NCBI RefSeq assembly: GCF_025150085.1 | Contig: NZ_CP102280.1 | Span: 2,181,001 to 2,245,000, forward strand | Direction of reading: 5' to 3' | Length of the DNA stretch: 64,000 nucleotides | Source: Dorea longicatena | GTDB lineage: Bacteria > Bacillota > Clostridia > Lachnospirales > Lachnospiraceae | Shown here: one piece after another, positions 26,564 through 36,267 of the stretch | How positions within the stretch are numbered: the first letter of the stretch is position 1 | Layout: each line of letters starts with the position of its first letter | The notes under the pieces: generated by a model | Told to the model about the DNA's origin: nothing | Databases searched by the model: none | Seen by the model: only the letters and a program-made list of their open reading frames with translations | Program-made: the position numbers and the translations under genes

Positions 26564-29107
26564 TTACTTTTTCATATACATTCTTGTAAATCCCTGATAT
26601 ATCCTGCTGGATAACACTCCACGCAATACATTCGCTGCACTTCTTTTTACATCCTCTTCCAGTATCACTCCCTTGGACACCGCTTTCACAATCTCATCCA
26701 CCGCACCTGCACTTCCCGGCATAATCAGATCATTCCCGGATGCAATCGCATGTGCCGAATTTCCATATTTACGCCCGGTTGCAAACCAGTCCGTCATTAC
26801 AAAACCATCAAATCCCCATTCATTTCGAAGCACCTGTGTCAGAAGTCGGTAACTGTTATTGACATATTTACCATTTACTTTGTTATAACTGCTCATAATG
26901 GCTCCCGGACCCGCTTCCTTTACCGCAATCTCGAAACCCTTCAGATAGATTTCTCTAAGCGCTCGTTCATTGACATTCACATTGGTCTTATTGCGATTAT
27001 CCTCCTGATTATTGCAGCAGAAATGCTTCAACGTCACATAACACCCACGATTCTTCTGCACACCTTTTGTAATGGCAGCTGCAAATTTTCCTGAAACCAG
27101 TGGATCCTCCGAATAGTATTCAAAATTGCGTCCACAAAGTGGATTTCTGTGAATATTAAGTCCTGGTGCCAGCCAATAGGTTACACCATAACATTCCATC
27201 TCTTTTCCAACTGCATTTCCCACTTCTTCCGCCAGTTCCAGATTCCAGCTCGATGCCAGTGAAATCCCGCTTGGAAATGCCGTAGTAAACTGATAGAGCA
27301 GATTCGGGCTATCCGGATTTCCAAGCATGATTTTTTTAACCGGCTCCGGAAGATATTTCATACATGAAATATTCGGCTCTATCCCTTTTACCTTTCCGGT
27401 GAATGACACAGATGAAACCTTGTTCAGACGAAGCCCTGCCGGTCCATCTGCCATTACTACATTTGGAATTCCTTTTTGTTCCAGTGTTGTGCACGTAACC
27501 CCGGCTGCACCTGGCGCTTCAAAGAATCTTGATCCAGTCATACCTCCGCCCACAGACAGTTCTGCCATGTCTCTGAGTGTTAAACGCTCCATCACGGCAT
27601 CTGTCTCTTCTGAGGAATATATTTTAACCGGACCATATTCATGCACAACTTCTGTTATCTTATCCTCTTCTACCGGAATGCTTCGAATTTTTTCCATATT
27701 TTCAATAATAATCTCGCATCCTCTTCCCCAGTTTTGTCTGCAGTCACAGGTTGCATGAAGGATATCTTCTTCCTTTTGTTCCAGTTCTGTCACATGCATT
27801 GGGATTTTGCAGATATGCGAGTGTTTTTCTGTTATGATTTCACTGGATAATCTCAAGATTCCGCATACTCTGGTATTCCTGCTGGAATTACCGAGACGAA
27901 TTACATATTCTCCTTTTTCAAGGACCGTTGCTGCATCTTTTTCCCTGTAGCTGGTCATATCCCGGAGATCAAAACTAAGTATAAGTTTTTCCTTTTCTCC
28001 CGGCTTTAATAACTTCGTCTTATGAAATGCAGTCAGCCGCTGTGCTTCCTTTTTAAGCTCCCCGTTCGGACAGCTTACATAGATCTGCACAACTTCTTTA
28101 CCATCATAAATTCTTCCGGTATTTTCCACTTCTGTATACACATGAATCTTCGTGCCTTCCATCTGCATCTGTTCAAACCGTATTGCAAAATTAGTATACG
28201 ACATTCCATAGCCAAACGGATATCTTGGTGCCACATGAAATGTATCAAAATAGCGGTATCCTACATAGATACCTTCTCTATAATATTCCTCATCCAGATT
28301 ACCATTCAGGTAACTGTACTCATCTGCAAACGGAAGATCCCGGTAATGTTTTGCCCAGGTATCTGTAAGTTTCCCTGATGGCGTCTGTTTTCCTGAAATA
28401 ACATCTGCTAGTGCCAGACCTCCCATTGTACCTAGCTCTCCCATAAAAATAACTGCATTAATTCCGGATATTTCATTTAAGAAATTCAGATCAAATACTC
28501 CACCTACATTGATCACTACGATCAGTTTCTTATATCTTTCTGCGCAGAATGCAATATTGATCCGCTCTATCTCTGATAGCCCATATTCATTTTCATCCAG
28601 TTTTCTGTCTGCCCCTTCACCAGCCTGTCTGGATACCACATAAATACAACTGTCTGTATCCGACTCTTCTATATCCTTCTCCTGTATGGCACGGCCATAA
28701 GGATATCTATATGGACTGCTCATCAGGTTCATAAAATCTGACAGGTTCTTTGGACTTAGTTTTTTCCTGAATTCTTCTGCATATTCCTGTTCACCCTCTT
28801 CGAATGTCTGGTCATAATCTTCGATCCACCGCATAGTAGTAACTGTAAATCCTGATTGTTCCAGTCCTTCAAAAACAGAGACTGCATGGCGCTCATTTAC
28901 TTCTCCTGATCCTGTTCCACCCTTAATCGTCTTCTTCGCACCAGCGCCGTACAAAGCTATCTTTCCTGCCTTCAATGGCAGACTTCCGTCATTTTCTAAA
29001 AGAACGATTCCCTCGACTGCCGCTTTATATGCCAGTTTCTTTCCAGACTCTTCCAGTGGTGTAACCGCATCCGTCAGTGCTGCTTTATGAATACTTCTTG
29101 TTCTCAT
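26564..29107 (-). CDS. Glycoside hydrolase family 3 enzyme with reversed domain order
   Basis: Encodes 847 residues from the ATG at 29107, chosen because AGGA lies about 8 bases upstream; the ATG at 29128 lacks a ribosome site. The usual GH3 C-terminal sandwich comes first (AAVEGIVLLENDGSLPL near the N terminus), then a fibronectin III-like region, then the TIM-barrel catalytic domain (ADGPAGLRL, FPSGISLASSWN, LAPGLNIHRNPLCGRNFEYYSEDP, VTLKHFCCNNQEDNR). The nucleophile Asp is in GFDGFVMTDWF, about residue 773. No signal peptide is seen, so it acts in the cytoplasm. It is probably a beta-glucosidase or related exo-glycosidase that releases the sugar handled by the neighbouring operon. Confidence 0.9.
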   Translation of the reverse strand: MRTRSIHKAALTDAVTPLEESGKKLAYKAAVEGIVLLENDGSLPLKAGKIALYGAGAKKTIKGGTGSGEVNERHAVSVFEGLEQSGFTVTTMRWIEDYDQTFEEGEQEYAEEFRKKLSPKNLSDFMNLMSSPYRYPYGRAIQEKDIEESDTDSCIYVVSRQAGEGADRKLDENEYGLSEIERINIAFCAERYKKLIVVINVGGVFDLNFLNEISGINAVIFMGELGTMGGLALADVISGKQTPSGKLTDTWAKHYRDLPFADEYSYLNGNLDEEYYREGIYVGYRYFDTFHVAPRYPFGYGMSYTNFAIRFEQMQMEGTKIHVYTEVENTGRIYDGKEVVQIYVSCPNGELKKEAQRLTAFHKTKLLKPGEKEKLILSFDLRDMTSYREKDAATVLEKGEYVIRLGNSSRNTRVCGILRLSSEIITEKHSHICKIPMHVTELEQKEEDILHATCDCRQNWGRGCEIIIENMEKIRSIPVEEDKITEVVHEYGPVKIYSSEETDAVMERLTLRDMAELSVGGGMTGSRFFEAPGAAGVTCTTLEQKGIPNVVMADGPAGLRLNKVSSVSFTGKVKGIEPNISCMKYLPEPVKKIMLGNPDSPNLLYQFTTAFPSGISLASSWNLELAEEVGNAVGKEMECYGVTYWLAPGLNIHRNPLCGRNFEYYSEDPLVSGKFAAAITKGVQKNRGCYVTLKHFCCNNQEDNRNKTNVNVNERALREIYLKGFEIAVKEAGPGAIMSSYNKVNGKYVNNSYRLLTQVLRNEWGFDGFVMTDWFATGRKYGNSAHAIASGNDLIMPGSAGAVDEIVKAVSKGVILEEDVKRSAANVLRGVLSSRIYQGFTRMYMKK

Positions 29108-29127
29108 ACTTCCTGTCCTTCCAGGCA

Positions 29128-29811
29128 TTATTTACCGGATGTTGTAATATATGGTCCGAGTGCTCCTGCTACATTTGAAATCGGCATTGTCTGAAGCCAT
29201 ACCCTTCCTGGTCCATGAACCACGGTATTAAAGATTCCCTCTCCTCCAAACAGCATATTTTTTACTCCAGGAACACTCTTTATCTCTATCTGGCATGAAG
29301 CATCCATTGCAGCCAGATGTCCAGTATCTACGACAATTTCCTGTCCGGCGTTCAATTCATACTCCACTACATGTCCGTCAAACTCAGCAAATACAGTTCC
29401 CTGACCGGATACCTTCTGCATGATAAATCCCTCTCCGCCAAATAATCCAGAGCTGAACTTCTTATTAAAGAACACAGACAATTCTACCCCTGCTTCGCTT
29501 GCAAGGAATGCGCTTTTCTGGAATACCATCTCGCGCCCCGGTCCGATTTCAAATGCTTTGATGGATCCAGGAAAGCACGATGCAAATGCAATCATCCCTT
29601 TGCCACCTTGTGCGGTATAAATATTCTGGAATATATGCTCACCGGAAAACATTCTTCCAAATGCCTTGCCGATTCCTCCATTCGTAGTCGTCTCCATCTT
29701 CATATTCGGTGACATCCAAGACATTCCGCCTCCTTCTGTGATCATCTTCTCTCCGCCCTCCAGATAGCAGATAACTACCGGTAATGTGTCTCCTTTGATT
29801 TCATATCTCAT
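29128..29811 (-). CDS. AIM24 / TIGR00266 family protein
   Basis: Encodes 227 residues with the glycine-rich beta repeats of the TIGR00266/AIM24 family: GGGMSWMSPNMKMETTTNGG near the N terminus, VFQKSAFLASEAGVEL in the middle, AEFDGHVVEYELNAGQEIVVDTGHLAA and GPGRVWLQTMPISN near the end. The biochemical role of this family is not established. The ribosome site is AGGAGG, and a good promoter lies 60-90 bases upstream. It is the first gene of the operon that continues into GH3 and the sensor genes, and its stop (TAATG) overlaps the first ATG of the GH3 frame by one base. Why it is linked to a sugar sensor is unclear. Confidence 0.85.
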   Translation of the reverse strand: MRYEIKGDTLPVVICYLEGGEKMITEGGGMSWMSPNMKMETTTNGGIGKAFGRMFSGEHIFQNIYTAQGGKGMIAFASCFPGSIKAFEIGPGREMVFQKSAFLASEAGVELSVFFNKKFSSGLFGGEGFIMQKVSGQGTVFAEFDGHVVEYELNAGQEIVVDTGHLAAMDASCQIEIKSVPGVKNMLFGGEGIFNTVVHGPGRVWLQTMPISNVAGALGPYITTSGK

Positions 29812-29870
29812 ATAAGTTTCCTCCTGAAATTTCTCTTTTAATATACTTTTTCCCGAAAAATTATATTTAC

Positions 29871-29899
29871 ATTATAGCATCTACTATCTCTATTCACAA
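29871..29899 (-). promoter_or_regulatory. Sigma-A type promoter of the AIM24-GH3-sensor operon
   Basis: TTGTGA (29899-29894), a 17-base spacer and TATAAT (29876-29871) on the minus strand. Confidence 0.75.
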
Positions 29900-29960
29900 T
29901 CAGCACTTTATATTTACGTAAAATTTTGTTATATTTTCATCATAACAACTCAAACATGAC

Positions 29961-30013
29961 AAAACGCCAAAAATCTTCCGGGCTTTTCATCCCTTCTGAT
30001 TTTTGACGTTTTT
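29961..30013 (-). terminator. Intrinsic terminator of the galKT operon
   Basis: AACGCCAAAAATCTTCC on one side pairs with the GATTTTTGACGTT side with few mismatches, just after the galT stop; the T-rich end is on the minus strand. Confidence 0.75.
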
Positions 30014-30021
30014 CTAACATC

Positions 30022-31512
30022 TTATAATGTTTTTACAAATCTTAAAAATGCTTCTCTTCCCTCTTCTGTACATTTATACACTCCGGCATCCTCAAGTACA
30101 TGTACAAATACTTCACCGACTTCTTTTTTCAATATATCCATTACATTTTCTTCTGTAATCCCATCATATTTTTTACAAAATGTATCTGCCCAGTCCGCAT
30201 GCTTTGCAATCTTTTCATTACTTCTGATATCTTTTTTCTGAACCAGATAATCCGCAAGAATCTCCAGCTCTTCTTTTAATCTGGATGGAAGCACCGCAAG
30301 TCCCATAACTTCGATCAGTCCGATATTTTCCTTTTTAATATGATGATACTCTGCATGTGGATGATAAACGCCAAGTGGATGTTCTTCGGTTGTGATATTA
30401 TTCCGAAGAGTCAGATCCAGTTCAAACAATCCATCACGTTTTCTTGCAATCGGGGTAATGGTATTGTGTGGCTCTCCATCTGTATTCGCATAGATGAATG
30501 CATCTTCATCTGTATAGTTTCGCCAGCATCTGAGGATATGATCTGCCAGATCTATCAGGCGTTTCTCATCTTTGTGACGGATTCGGATGACAGATAACGG
30601 CCATTTTACGATTCCAGCCTCAACATCTTCATATCCCGGGATTGTAATTTTAATCTCGATCGGCGCTTTTGCCATTGCAAATGTATAGTGTCCCCCCTGG
30701 AAATGATCGTGACTTAAGATAGAACCGCCAACGATTGGGAGATCTGCATTAGATCCCAGGAAATAATGTGGAAATAATTTTACGAAATCAAATAATTTCT
30801 CAAATGCTTTCTTATCAATCTTCATCGGGATATGCTGTCCGTTAAATACGATGCAATGCTCGTTATAGTACACATATGGTGAATACTGGAATCCCCATTT
30901 TCCACCTGCAATCTCGATTGGTATAATCCTGTGGTTTTCTCTTGCCGGATGGTCAAGACGTCCTGCATATCCTTCATTTTCCATACAAAGCAGACATTTC
31001 GGATATGCGGTATTCTTTGCATTTCTTGCTGCAGCGATCGCCTTTGGATCCTTCTCCGGCTTGGACAGATTAATTGTGATGTCAATCTTACCATATGGGG
31101 AATCTACTTTCCACTTCATGTCCTTTTTCACACGGTATCTGCGGATATAATTGCTGTCCTGACTTAATTTGTAGAAATATTCTGTCGCAGCTTCCGGAGA
31201 TTCTTCATATTTTTCCGCAAATGTCTTCTGTACCTGAGCCGGTCTTGGTACCAGACAATTCATGATCTTCGTATCGAAAAGATCACGGAATCCGATACTG
31301 TCTTCAATGATTCCTCTTTTTACCGCCTCATCCAGTAATCCTTCCAGAACTGCTTCCAGCTCGATGGAACTGCTGTCGATTTCTACATCTTCATATGAAT
31401 CTTCCTGGAATAATTCTAACAATAAATTTGTTGTGTAAATTCTCTCACATTCCGGTGTCAGTCCGGTCTGAATACCATATTCTACCAGTTTCTTAATATT
31501 TTCATACAACAT
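30022..31512 (-). CDS. galT: Galactose-1-phosphate uridylyltransferase, class II (Firmicute type)
   Basis: Encodes 496 residues, the length of the class II (GalT2) enzyme rather than the 350-residue HIT-type GalT. Typical stretches are FRDLFDTKIMNCLVPRP, CLLCMENEGYAGRLDHPARENHRIIPI, and SILSHDHFQGGHYTFAM with its histidines at the nucleotidyl-transfer site. It exchanges UMP between UDP-glucose and galactose-1-phosphate in the Leloir pathway. It follows galK by about 37 bases and ends the operon at a terminator. The ribosome site AAGGA is moderate. Confidence 0.95.
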   Translation of the reverse strand: MLYENIKKLVEYGIQTGLTPECERIYTTNLLLELFQEDSYEDVEIDSSSIELEAVLEGLLDEAVKRGIIEDSIGFRDLFDTKIMNCLVPRPAQVQKTFAEKYEESPEAATEYFYKLSQDSNYIRRYRVKKDMKWKVDSPYGKIDITINLSKPEKDPKAIAAARNAKNTAYPKCLLCMENEGYAGRLDHPARENHRIIPIEIAGGKWGFQYSPYVYYNEHCIVFNGQHIPMKIDKKAFEKLFDFVKLFPHYFLGSNADLPIVGGSILSHDHFQGGHYTFAMAKAPIEIKITIPGYEDVEAGIVKWPLSVIRIRHKDEKRLIDLADHILRCWRNYTDEDAFIYANTDGEPHNTITPIARKRDGLFELDLTLRNNITTEEHPLGVYHPHAEYHHIKKENIGLIEVMGLAVLPSRLKEELEILADYLVQKKDIRSNEKIAKHADWADTFCKKYDGITEENVMDILKKEVGEVFVHVLEDAGVYKCTEEGREAFLRFVKTL

Positions 31513-31549
31513 ATTCTGATCCTTCCGTTCTTTTTTCTATTCTGTGAAT

Positions 31550-32719
31550 TTATACAATCTTTGCTCCGTCACCGATATCTACTACATAGAATTCTGCTTC
31601 ATGTCCGACTTTTTCTTTATATGTCTTTCCAATCTCCTCGATAAACTTATCTACCGTTCCTTCTTCAACGATGCTGACCGTACATCCACCGAATCCGCCT
31701 CCGGTGATACGTGAACCGATAACCCCCGGCATTGCCTGCGCCAGATCTACCAGAATATCTATCTCTTCGCAGGACACTTCATAATCATAACGAAGTGACT
31801 CATGAGATGCATTCATAAGCTGTCCGAATAATTTCACATCGTTGTTACGGAGTGCTTCTACTGCACGAATAGTTCTCTGATTCTCATATACCGCATGTTT
31901 CGCACGCTTCTGTCTGACCGGATCTTTGATCGCATCCTTGTACTGTTCGAATCCGTCCTCTGTAAGATCTCCAAGTGTCTTTATATCTGTAACCTTCTGA
32001 AGTTCCTTTAATGCAGTCTCACATTCATTTCTTCTGTCATTGTAAGCAGAATCAACCAGACTGTGCTTTACCTTACTGTTGATGATCACAATCTTCGCAT
32101 TTTCAAGAACGACCGGTGCATATTCGTATTTTAATGTATTGGTATCCAGGAAAATTGCATGATCTTTCTTACCCATCGCACTTGCGAACTGATCCATAAT
32201 TCCACAGTTGCATCCATTGAAATTATTCTCCGAATACTGTCCGATCAATGCAAGATCGATCATGGAGAGATCTTCAAATCCAAATGTATCTTTTAACATC
32301 AGTCCTGTCAGCACTTCCAGTGATGCGGAAGAAGAAAGTCCAGAACCATTCGGAATATTTCCATAGATCAGGATATCCATTCCATGTGTCAGTTCATACC
32401 CTCTCTTTTCGAATGCCCACATTACTCCCTTCGGATAATTCGTCCATCCGGCATTTTTACTCGGAATCAATTCATCGAGACTTGTCTCAATGATTCCAAG
32501 CTTTTCAAAGTTCAAAGAGAAGAAACCTAATTTTCTGTCTTCTCTGTTCCTTACCACTGCCCATGTTCCCATTGTCAGTGCACATGGGAATACATGACCT
32601 CCGTTATAATCTGTATGTTCTCCGATCAGGTTTACTCGTCCCGGTGCAAAATAAGTACGGATTTCCCCGCCTTCTCCGTATAATTCCTGAAATTTTGCGA
32701 TCAATTGCTCTTTCTGCAT
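31550..32719 (-). CDS. galK: Galactokinase
   Basis: Encodes 389 residues of the GHMP kinase family. The galactokinase signature GRVNLIGEHTDYNGGHVFP (about residues 27-45), the ATP loop PNGSGLSSSASLE (about 122-134) and the C-terminal GGGFGGCTVS are all intact. It phosphorylates galactose at C1 with ATP. It is the first gene of the operon with galT and is divergent from an AraC-type regulator, with repeated operator-like sequences between them. Confidence 0.97.
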   Translation of the reverse strand: MQKEQLIAKFQELYGEGGEIRTYFAPGRVNLIGEHTDYNGGHVFPCALTMGTWAVVRNREDRKLGFFSLNFEKLGIIETSLDELIPSKNAGWTNYPKGVMWAFEKRGYELTHGMDILIYGNIPNGSGLSSSASLEVLTGLMLKDTFGFEDLSMIDLALIGQYSENNFNGCNCGIMDQFASAMGKKDHAIFLDTNTLKYEYAPVVLENAKIVIINSKVKHSLVDSAYNDRRNECETALKELQKVTDIKTLGDLTEDGFEQYKDAIKDPVRQKRAKHAVYENQRTIRAVEALRNNDVKLFGQLMNASHESLRYDYEVSCEEIDILVDLAQAMPGVIGSRITGGGFGGCTVSIVEEGTVDKFIEEIGKTYKEKVGHEAEFYVVDIGDGAKIV

Positions 32720-32815
32720 TCCATTACCTCCATTTTTAATACATTTTTATCATTTTTTCTTTCATACCTTAAGTTTCAGGCCTTCTTTAACATCCACTTA
32801 CATACTTTTTTGTAG

Positions 32816-32906
32816 TTGACTGTCTTCTGTTATTGCTATAATATAATCATAATGAGATATGCAAATTCTCACAATAAGAATATTGGCATATTTTATAAGA
32901 ATATTG
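32816..32906. promoter_or_regulatory. galK/araC-type intergenic control region with 21-bp spaced direct repeats
   Basis: On the plus strand TTGACT (32816-32821) and TAATAT (32839-32844), 17 bases apart, can drive the AraC-type gene. Downstream, two perfect copies of ATAAGAATATTG lie at 32874-32885 and 32895-32906, exactly 21 bp apart. Paired half-sites two helical turns apart are the usual target of AraC-family dimers, so autoregulation and control of galK are likely. Confidence 0.7.
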
Positions 32907-32946
32907 AGATTTTATTTGTTTTTGACTTTTATATACGGAGGATGAT

Positions 32947-33912
32947 ATGAAAGGTATTCAGATTCTTACAGAAAAAAACAAAAAAGAAGTAAAAGAACAC
33001 GGAAGTTACACTTTCCCCGTTCAGGTATCCCCAGAGGCAATACAGTCTTATGAACAGCATTCCTTCATGTGGCACTGGCATCCGGAGATCGAACTTACAT
33101 GGTTCGTATCCGGACAGATGGAATATGTCGTCAATGACCAGCGTTATATTATCTCAGAAGGCGAAGGGATATTCTGCAACAGTAATGCTTTACATGCCGG
33201 ATATATGATTGATGACCAGGACTGTAATTATATCTCTGTCACATTTCATCCCAAATTCATCTATGGCTACGAGAACAGTATCCTGCAGACCAAATATGTC
33301 GATTTTATCACTTCCAACGAATTCTGGTCTTCACTTGTATTAAAACCGGAAATTCCATGGCAAAATGAAATTATCGAATACATAAAAGAAATATATACAT
33401 TAACCTGCCAGGTTCAATCTTCTTCCGATGCCTTCATTCCCGGATATGAAGGCATAGCGGAACAGCCGGAACTTCCTGACTATGAATTCCGTATTCATCT
33501 CCTGCTCTGTGAGATCTGGCACCGGCTTTATCTGCATTATGTCCAGATTGCCCAGGATACTCCGCATCCACAGAAGCATTTACAGCGTTTGAAAGACATT
33601 CTTTCTTATCTTCAGGAGCATGCTTCCGAAGAACTCAGTCTCGAAGATATCGCCGCCCACGCCGGACTGTGCAAAAGCGAATGCTGCCGCTTTTTCAAAA
33701 AATATATGCGGATGACCATCTTCGATTACCTGCTGTCTACACGGATTCAGAACAGTATTCCACTTCTTATGGACGGGGAGAATATTACTACGATTGCCGG
33801 ACTTGTAGGATTTTCCTCACCGGCATATTATGGCCAGATTTTCAAGCGTTACATAGGCATGTCACCCAGTCAGTATAAAAAGAATGCCGCCCAGTCACCT
33901 TCCGGTGACTAA
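32947..33912 (+). CDS. AraC-family transcriptional regulator with N-terminal cupin
   Basis: Encodes 321 residues. The N-terminal cupin sensing domain includes HSFMWHWHPEIELTWFVSGQ and EGEGIFCNSNALHAGY. The C-terminal 100 residues have the double helix-turn-helix of AraC proteins: HASEELSLEDIAAHAGLCKSECCRFFKKYM and the second unit ITTIAGLVGFSSPAYYGQIFKRYIGMSPSQYK. The ribosome site is GGAGGA. Position opposite galKT suggests control of galactose genes. The stop codon lies inside a terminator hairpin, so the last residues are encoded by its stem. Confidence 0.93.
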   Translation: MKGIQILTEKNKKEVKEHGSYTFPVQVSPEAIQSYEQHSFMWHWHPEIELTWFVSGQMEYVVNDQRYIISEGEGIFCNSNALHAGYMIDDQDCNYISVTFHPKFIYGYENSILQTKYVDFITSNEFWSSLVLKPEIPWQNEIIEYIKEIYTLTCQVQSSSDAFIPGYEGIAEQPELPDYEFRIHLLLCEIWHRLYLHYVQIAQDTPHPQKHLQRLKDILSYLQEHASEELSLEDIAAHAGLCKSECCRFFKKYMRMTIFDYLLSTRIQNSIPLLMDGENITTIAGLVGFSSPAYYGQIFKRYIGMSPSQYKKNAAQSPSGD

Positions 33913-33925
33913 GCGGCATCTTTTA
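33884..33925. terminator. Terminator overlapping the 3' end of the AraC-type gene
   Basis: ATGCCGC (33884-33890) pairs with GCGGCAT (33913-33919) around an inner AGTCACC/GGTGACT stem, followed by TTTTAT. The AraC-type stop codon (33910-33912) is inside the structure and the convergent AGCS gene ends at 33923. Confidence 0.85.
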
Positions 33926-35320
33926 TACATTTTTGCCCTCTCTGTCAAAGTATTCTTTCACAAGTCTGACCACAACTCCTGACAGCAGGAAGACTGCTAT
34001 CAGGTTCGGGATAACCATCAGACCATTAAATGTCTCTGCAATATTCCACATCAGTCCCAGTTCCATAGTTGCGCCGACAATCGCTACCAGTGCATACAAT
34101 ATCATAAATGGTCTGTTTGCGCGGGTACCAAGCAGGAACTCCACACAACGTGTTCCATAAAGTCCCCATCCAATGATCGTAGAAAATGCAAAGCAGCACA
34201 TTGCAATGGCCGTAAATATCGATACCCAGCTTCCGTAAGTGGAAGTAAATCCAAGAATCGTAAGTTCTGCACCGGCCGCATCTCCATATCCAACCGGTAC
34301 GCCGCTACACAGAATGACAAGTGCCGTCAGTGTACAGATCACAATTGTATCTACAAAGACTTCGAATATTCCAAAGAATCCCTGCTTTACAGGCTTTCTT
34401 GTATCCGCACATGCATGAGCAATCGAACCGGTACCAAGTCCTGCTTCATTTGAAAAGATTCCCCTGGATACACCTTTTTTCATACTCATGAAGAAAGATC
34501 CTACTGCACCGCCGGTCACAGATGCGGGTGAAAAGGCACCTTTAAAAATAGAAGCGAATACTGTCGGGATATTTCTGTAATTCAAGATCACAACTCCGAT
34601 TGCAAGAATAATATAAATGACCGCCATAAACGGAACCAGCTTTTCCGCTACCTGCCCGATTCGTTTGATTCCTCCAAGAAGGATCAGCCCGATCAATACT
34701 GCCAGAATAATTCCGATCACCAGATTCAGAGTACTCACATTCTGTTCACTGATCACACCATAATTATACAGAGCTGAATCAATTGCTGTCGTGATGGTAT
34801 TGACCTGTGTTGCATTCCCCGTTCCGAATACCGTCAGTACACCAAATGCCGCGAACAGATAGGCCAGCCAGTGCCATTGCTTCTTCAGTCCATTTTTTAT
34901 GTAGTACATAGGTCCTCCGACCAGATCGCCTTCCGCGTTTTTCTCCCGGAAATGTACCGCAAGCGTTACTTCTGAAAACTTTGTACACATTCCAAGAAGT
35001 GCTGATATCCACATCCAGAAAACTGCACCCGGGCCTCCGATCGCGATTGCTCCTGCCACGCCTGCAATATTACCGGTTCCGACGGTCGCAGCCAGTGCCG
35101 TACATACTGCCTGGAATGGTGTCAGTGCTCCGTCTGAAGCTTCTCTTTTTTTCAACATCCGGCCGATTGTTACTTTCATCGCATATGGGAATTTACGGAT
35201 CTGAAGAAATCCGGTTCTGATGCTTAATAAAAGCCCTACTCCTACGATGCAGATCATGGCCGGTACTCCCCAGATGAAGTTATTTACCACATTGTTGATT
35301 GATTCGATTGTTGCCAACAT
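33923..35320 (-). CDS. Sodium:alanine/glycine symporter (AGCS family)
   Basis: Encodes 465 residues with about eleven membrane helices. The AGCS signature is clear: AVCTALAATVGTGNIAGVAGAIAIGGPGAVFWMW (about residues 68-101), GGPMYYIKNGL, and FSNEAGLGTGSIAHA (about residue 292-306). It imports alanine or glycine with sodium (or proton) at the cytoplasmic membrane. It is a single gene convergent with the AraC-type regulator. Substrate within the family is not fixed. Confidence 0.93.
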   Translation of the reverse strand: MLATIESINNVVNNFIWGVPAMICIVGVGLLLSIRTGFLQIRKFPYAMKVTIGRMLKKREASDGALTPFQAVCTALAATVGTGNIAGVAGAIAIGGPGAVFWMWISALLGMCTKFSEVTLAVHFREKNAEGDLVGGPMYYIKNGLKKQWHWLAYLFAAFGVLTVFGTGNATQVNTITTAIDSALYNYGVISEQNVSTLNLVIGIILAVLIGLILLGGIKRIGQVAEKLVPFMAVIYIILAIGVVILNYRNIPTVFASIFKGAFSPASVTGGAVGSFFMSMKKGVSRGIFSNEAGLGTGSIAHACADTRKPVKQGFFGIFEVFVDTIVICTLTALVILCSGVPVGYGDAAGAELTILGFTSTYGSWVSIFTAIAMCCFAFSTIIGWGLYGTRCVEFLLGTRANRPFMILYALVAIVGATMELGLMWNIAETFNGLMVIPNLIAVFLLSGVVVRLVKEYFDREGKNV

Positions 35321-35604
35321 TACTTCTAGTCCTTTCCTATTTATAAATCATATTTTTGATTTTGTATCGCATTACCGCATTATCACATTAAATTTCAACT
35401 GTAGCAGTATAGCACGATTTTATATAAAAGTACAGGATTTCTTTTTCTTTATCAAAAGATTACCCGAAATTTCATACACGTACTTCCTTTCTTTTCTAGT
35501 ATTTTTACAACTGGTATGGTATATTTTCTCATAACTGGCTCTTTATCTCATGCCACTACTATTGTACAGTAATGGCAATTACGAAAGGAAAGAAGGTTTT
35601 GGTT

Positions 35605-36132
35605 ATGAATTCCAATCTGAAAAAAATAATTATGACAGCATTATTCGCTGCGTTAGCCTGTGTTGCTACAATGTCCATCCGTATTCCGACACCGGGAACC
35701 GGCGGATATATCCATCCTGGTGATGCAATCGTAATCCTCGCAGGTATCATCCTTGGTCCTGTATATGGTATGCTTGCCGGTGGTATCGGTTCTGCACTGT
35801 CTGACCTGATCGGTGGATATTTTGTATACGTTCCGATCACACTGGTGATCAAGGGGCTTGTCGCATTGGTATCCGGACTGATTTACCAGAAGATGTGCCG
35901 TTACGGTAAGAACCGTTACGTCGCAGTTATCCTTGGAGGTATTACAGATATCGCATTCGTCGCCGGTGGATATTTTATCTGCGAGTTCTTCCTGTATGGA
36001 AGCGGCGCTGCTGCAAGTATCCCTGCTAATATTATCCAGGGAGTCGGCGGACTTATTATCTCTGCTGTATTATATCCGGTACTGATCGCAATCCCGGATG
36101 TACGCCAGGCAGCATACGAGACGAAGAATTAA
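35605..36132 (+). CDS. ECF transporter S component (vitamin/metabolite-binding membrane subunit)
   Basis: Encodes 175 residues with five or six membrane helices, typical of ECF S components: KIIMTALFAALACVATMSIRIPTPGTGGYIHPGDAIVILAGIILGPVYGMLAGGIGSALSDLIGGY. The start at 35605 is preferred because AGAAGG precedes it by eight bases; the ATG at 35572 has no clear site. S components bind a vitamin or similar molecule and use a shared EcfA/EcfT module encoded elsewhere. The ligand cannot be named from sequence alone; pantothenate-, pyridoxine- or queuosine-precursor-type families are possibilities. It is transcribed alone. Confidence 0.83.
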   Translation: MNSNLKKIIMTALFAALACVATMSIRIPTPGTGGYIHPGDAIVILAGIILGPVYGMLAGGIGSALSDLIGGYFVYVPITLVIKGLVALVSGLIYQKMCRYGKNRYVAVILGGITDIAFVAGGYFICEFFLYGSGAAASIPANIIQGVGGLIISAVLYPVLIAIPDVRQAAYETKN

Positions 36133-36138
36133 ATTCAC

Positions 36139-36197
36139 TTACATACTTTGCCACATATAGGACTTGCCATTGGCATCTTCTTTCGAACGCATGGCGA
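36139..36197 (+). repeat. Dispersed short repeat, copy 2
   Basis: It starts TTACATACTTTG and continues with GGACTTGCCATTGGCATC and TTTCGAACGCATGG, matching copy 1 over its length. It lies between the ECF gene stop and a bidirectional terminator, the same placement as copy 1. Confidence 0.75.
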
Positions 36198-36245
36198 AAA
36201 AAGGATAAGTTCTTTCTCTCTTCATGAAAGAACTTATCCTTTTTC
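36197..36245. terminator. Bidirectional intrinsic terminator
   Basis: AAAAGGATAAGTTCTTTC pairs perfectly with GAAAGAACTTATCCTTTT between the convergent ECF and NSS genes. Confidence 0.9.
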
Positions 36246-36267
36246 CACATCTTTTTACTTTTTCACT

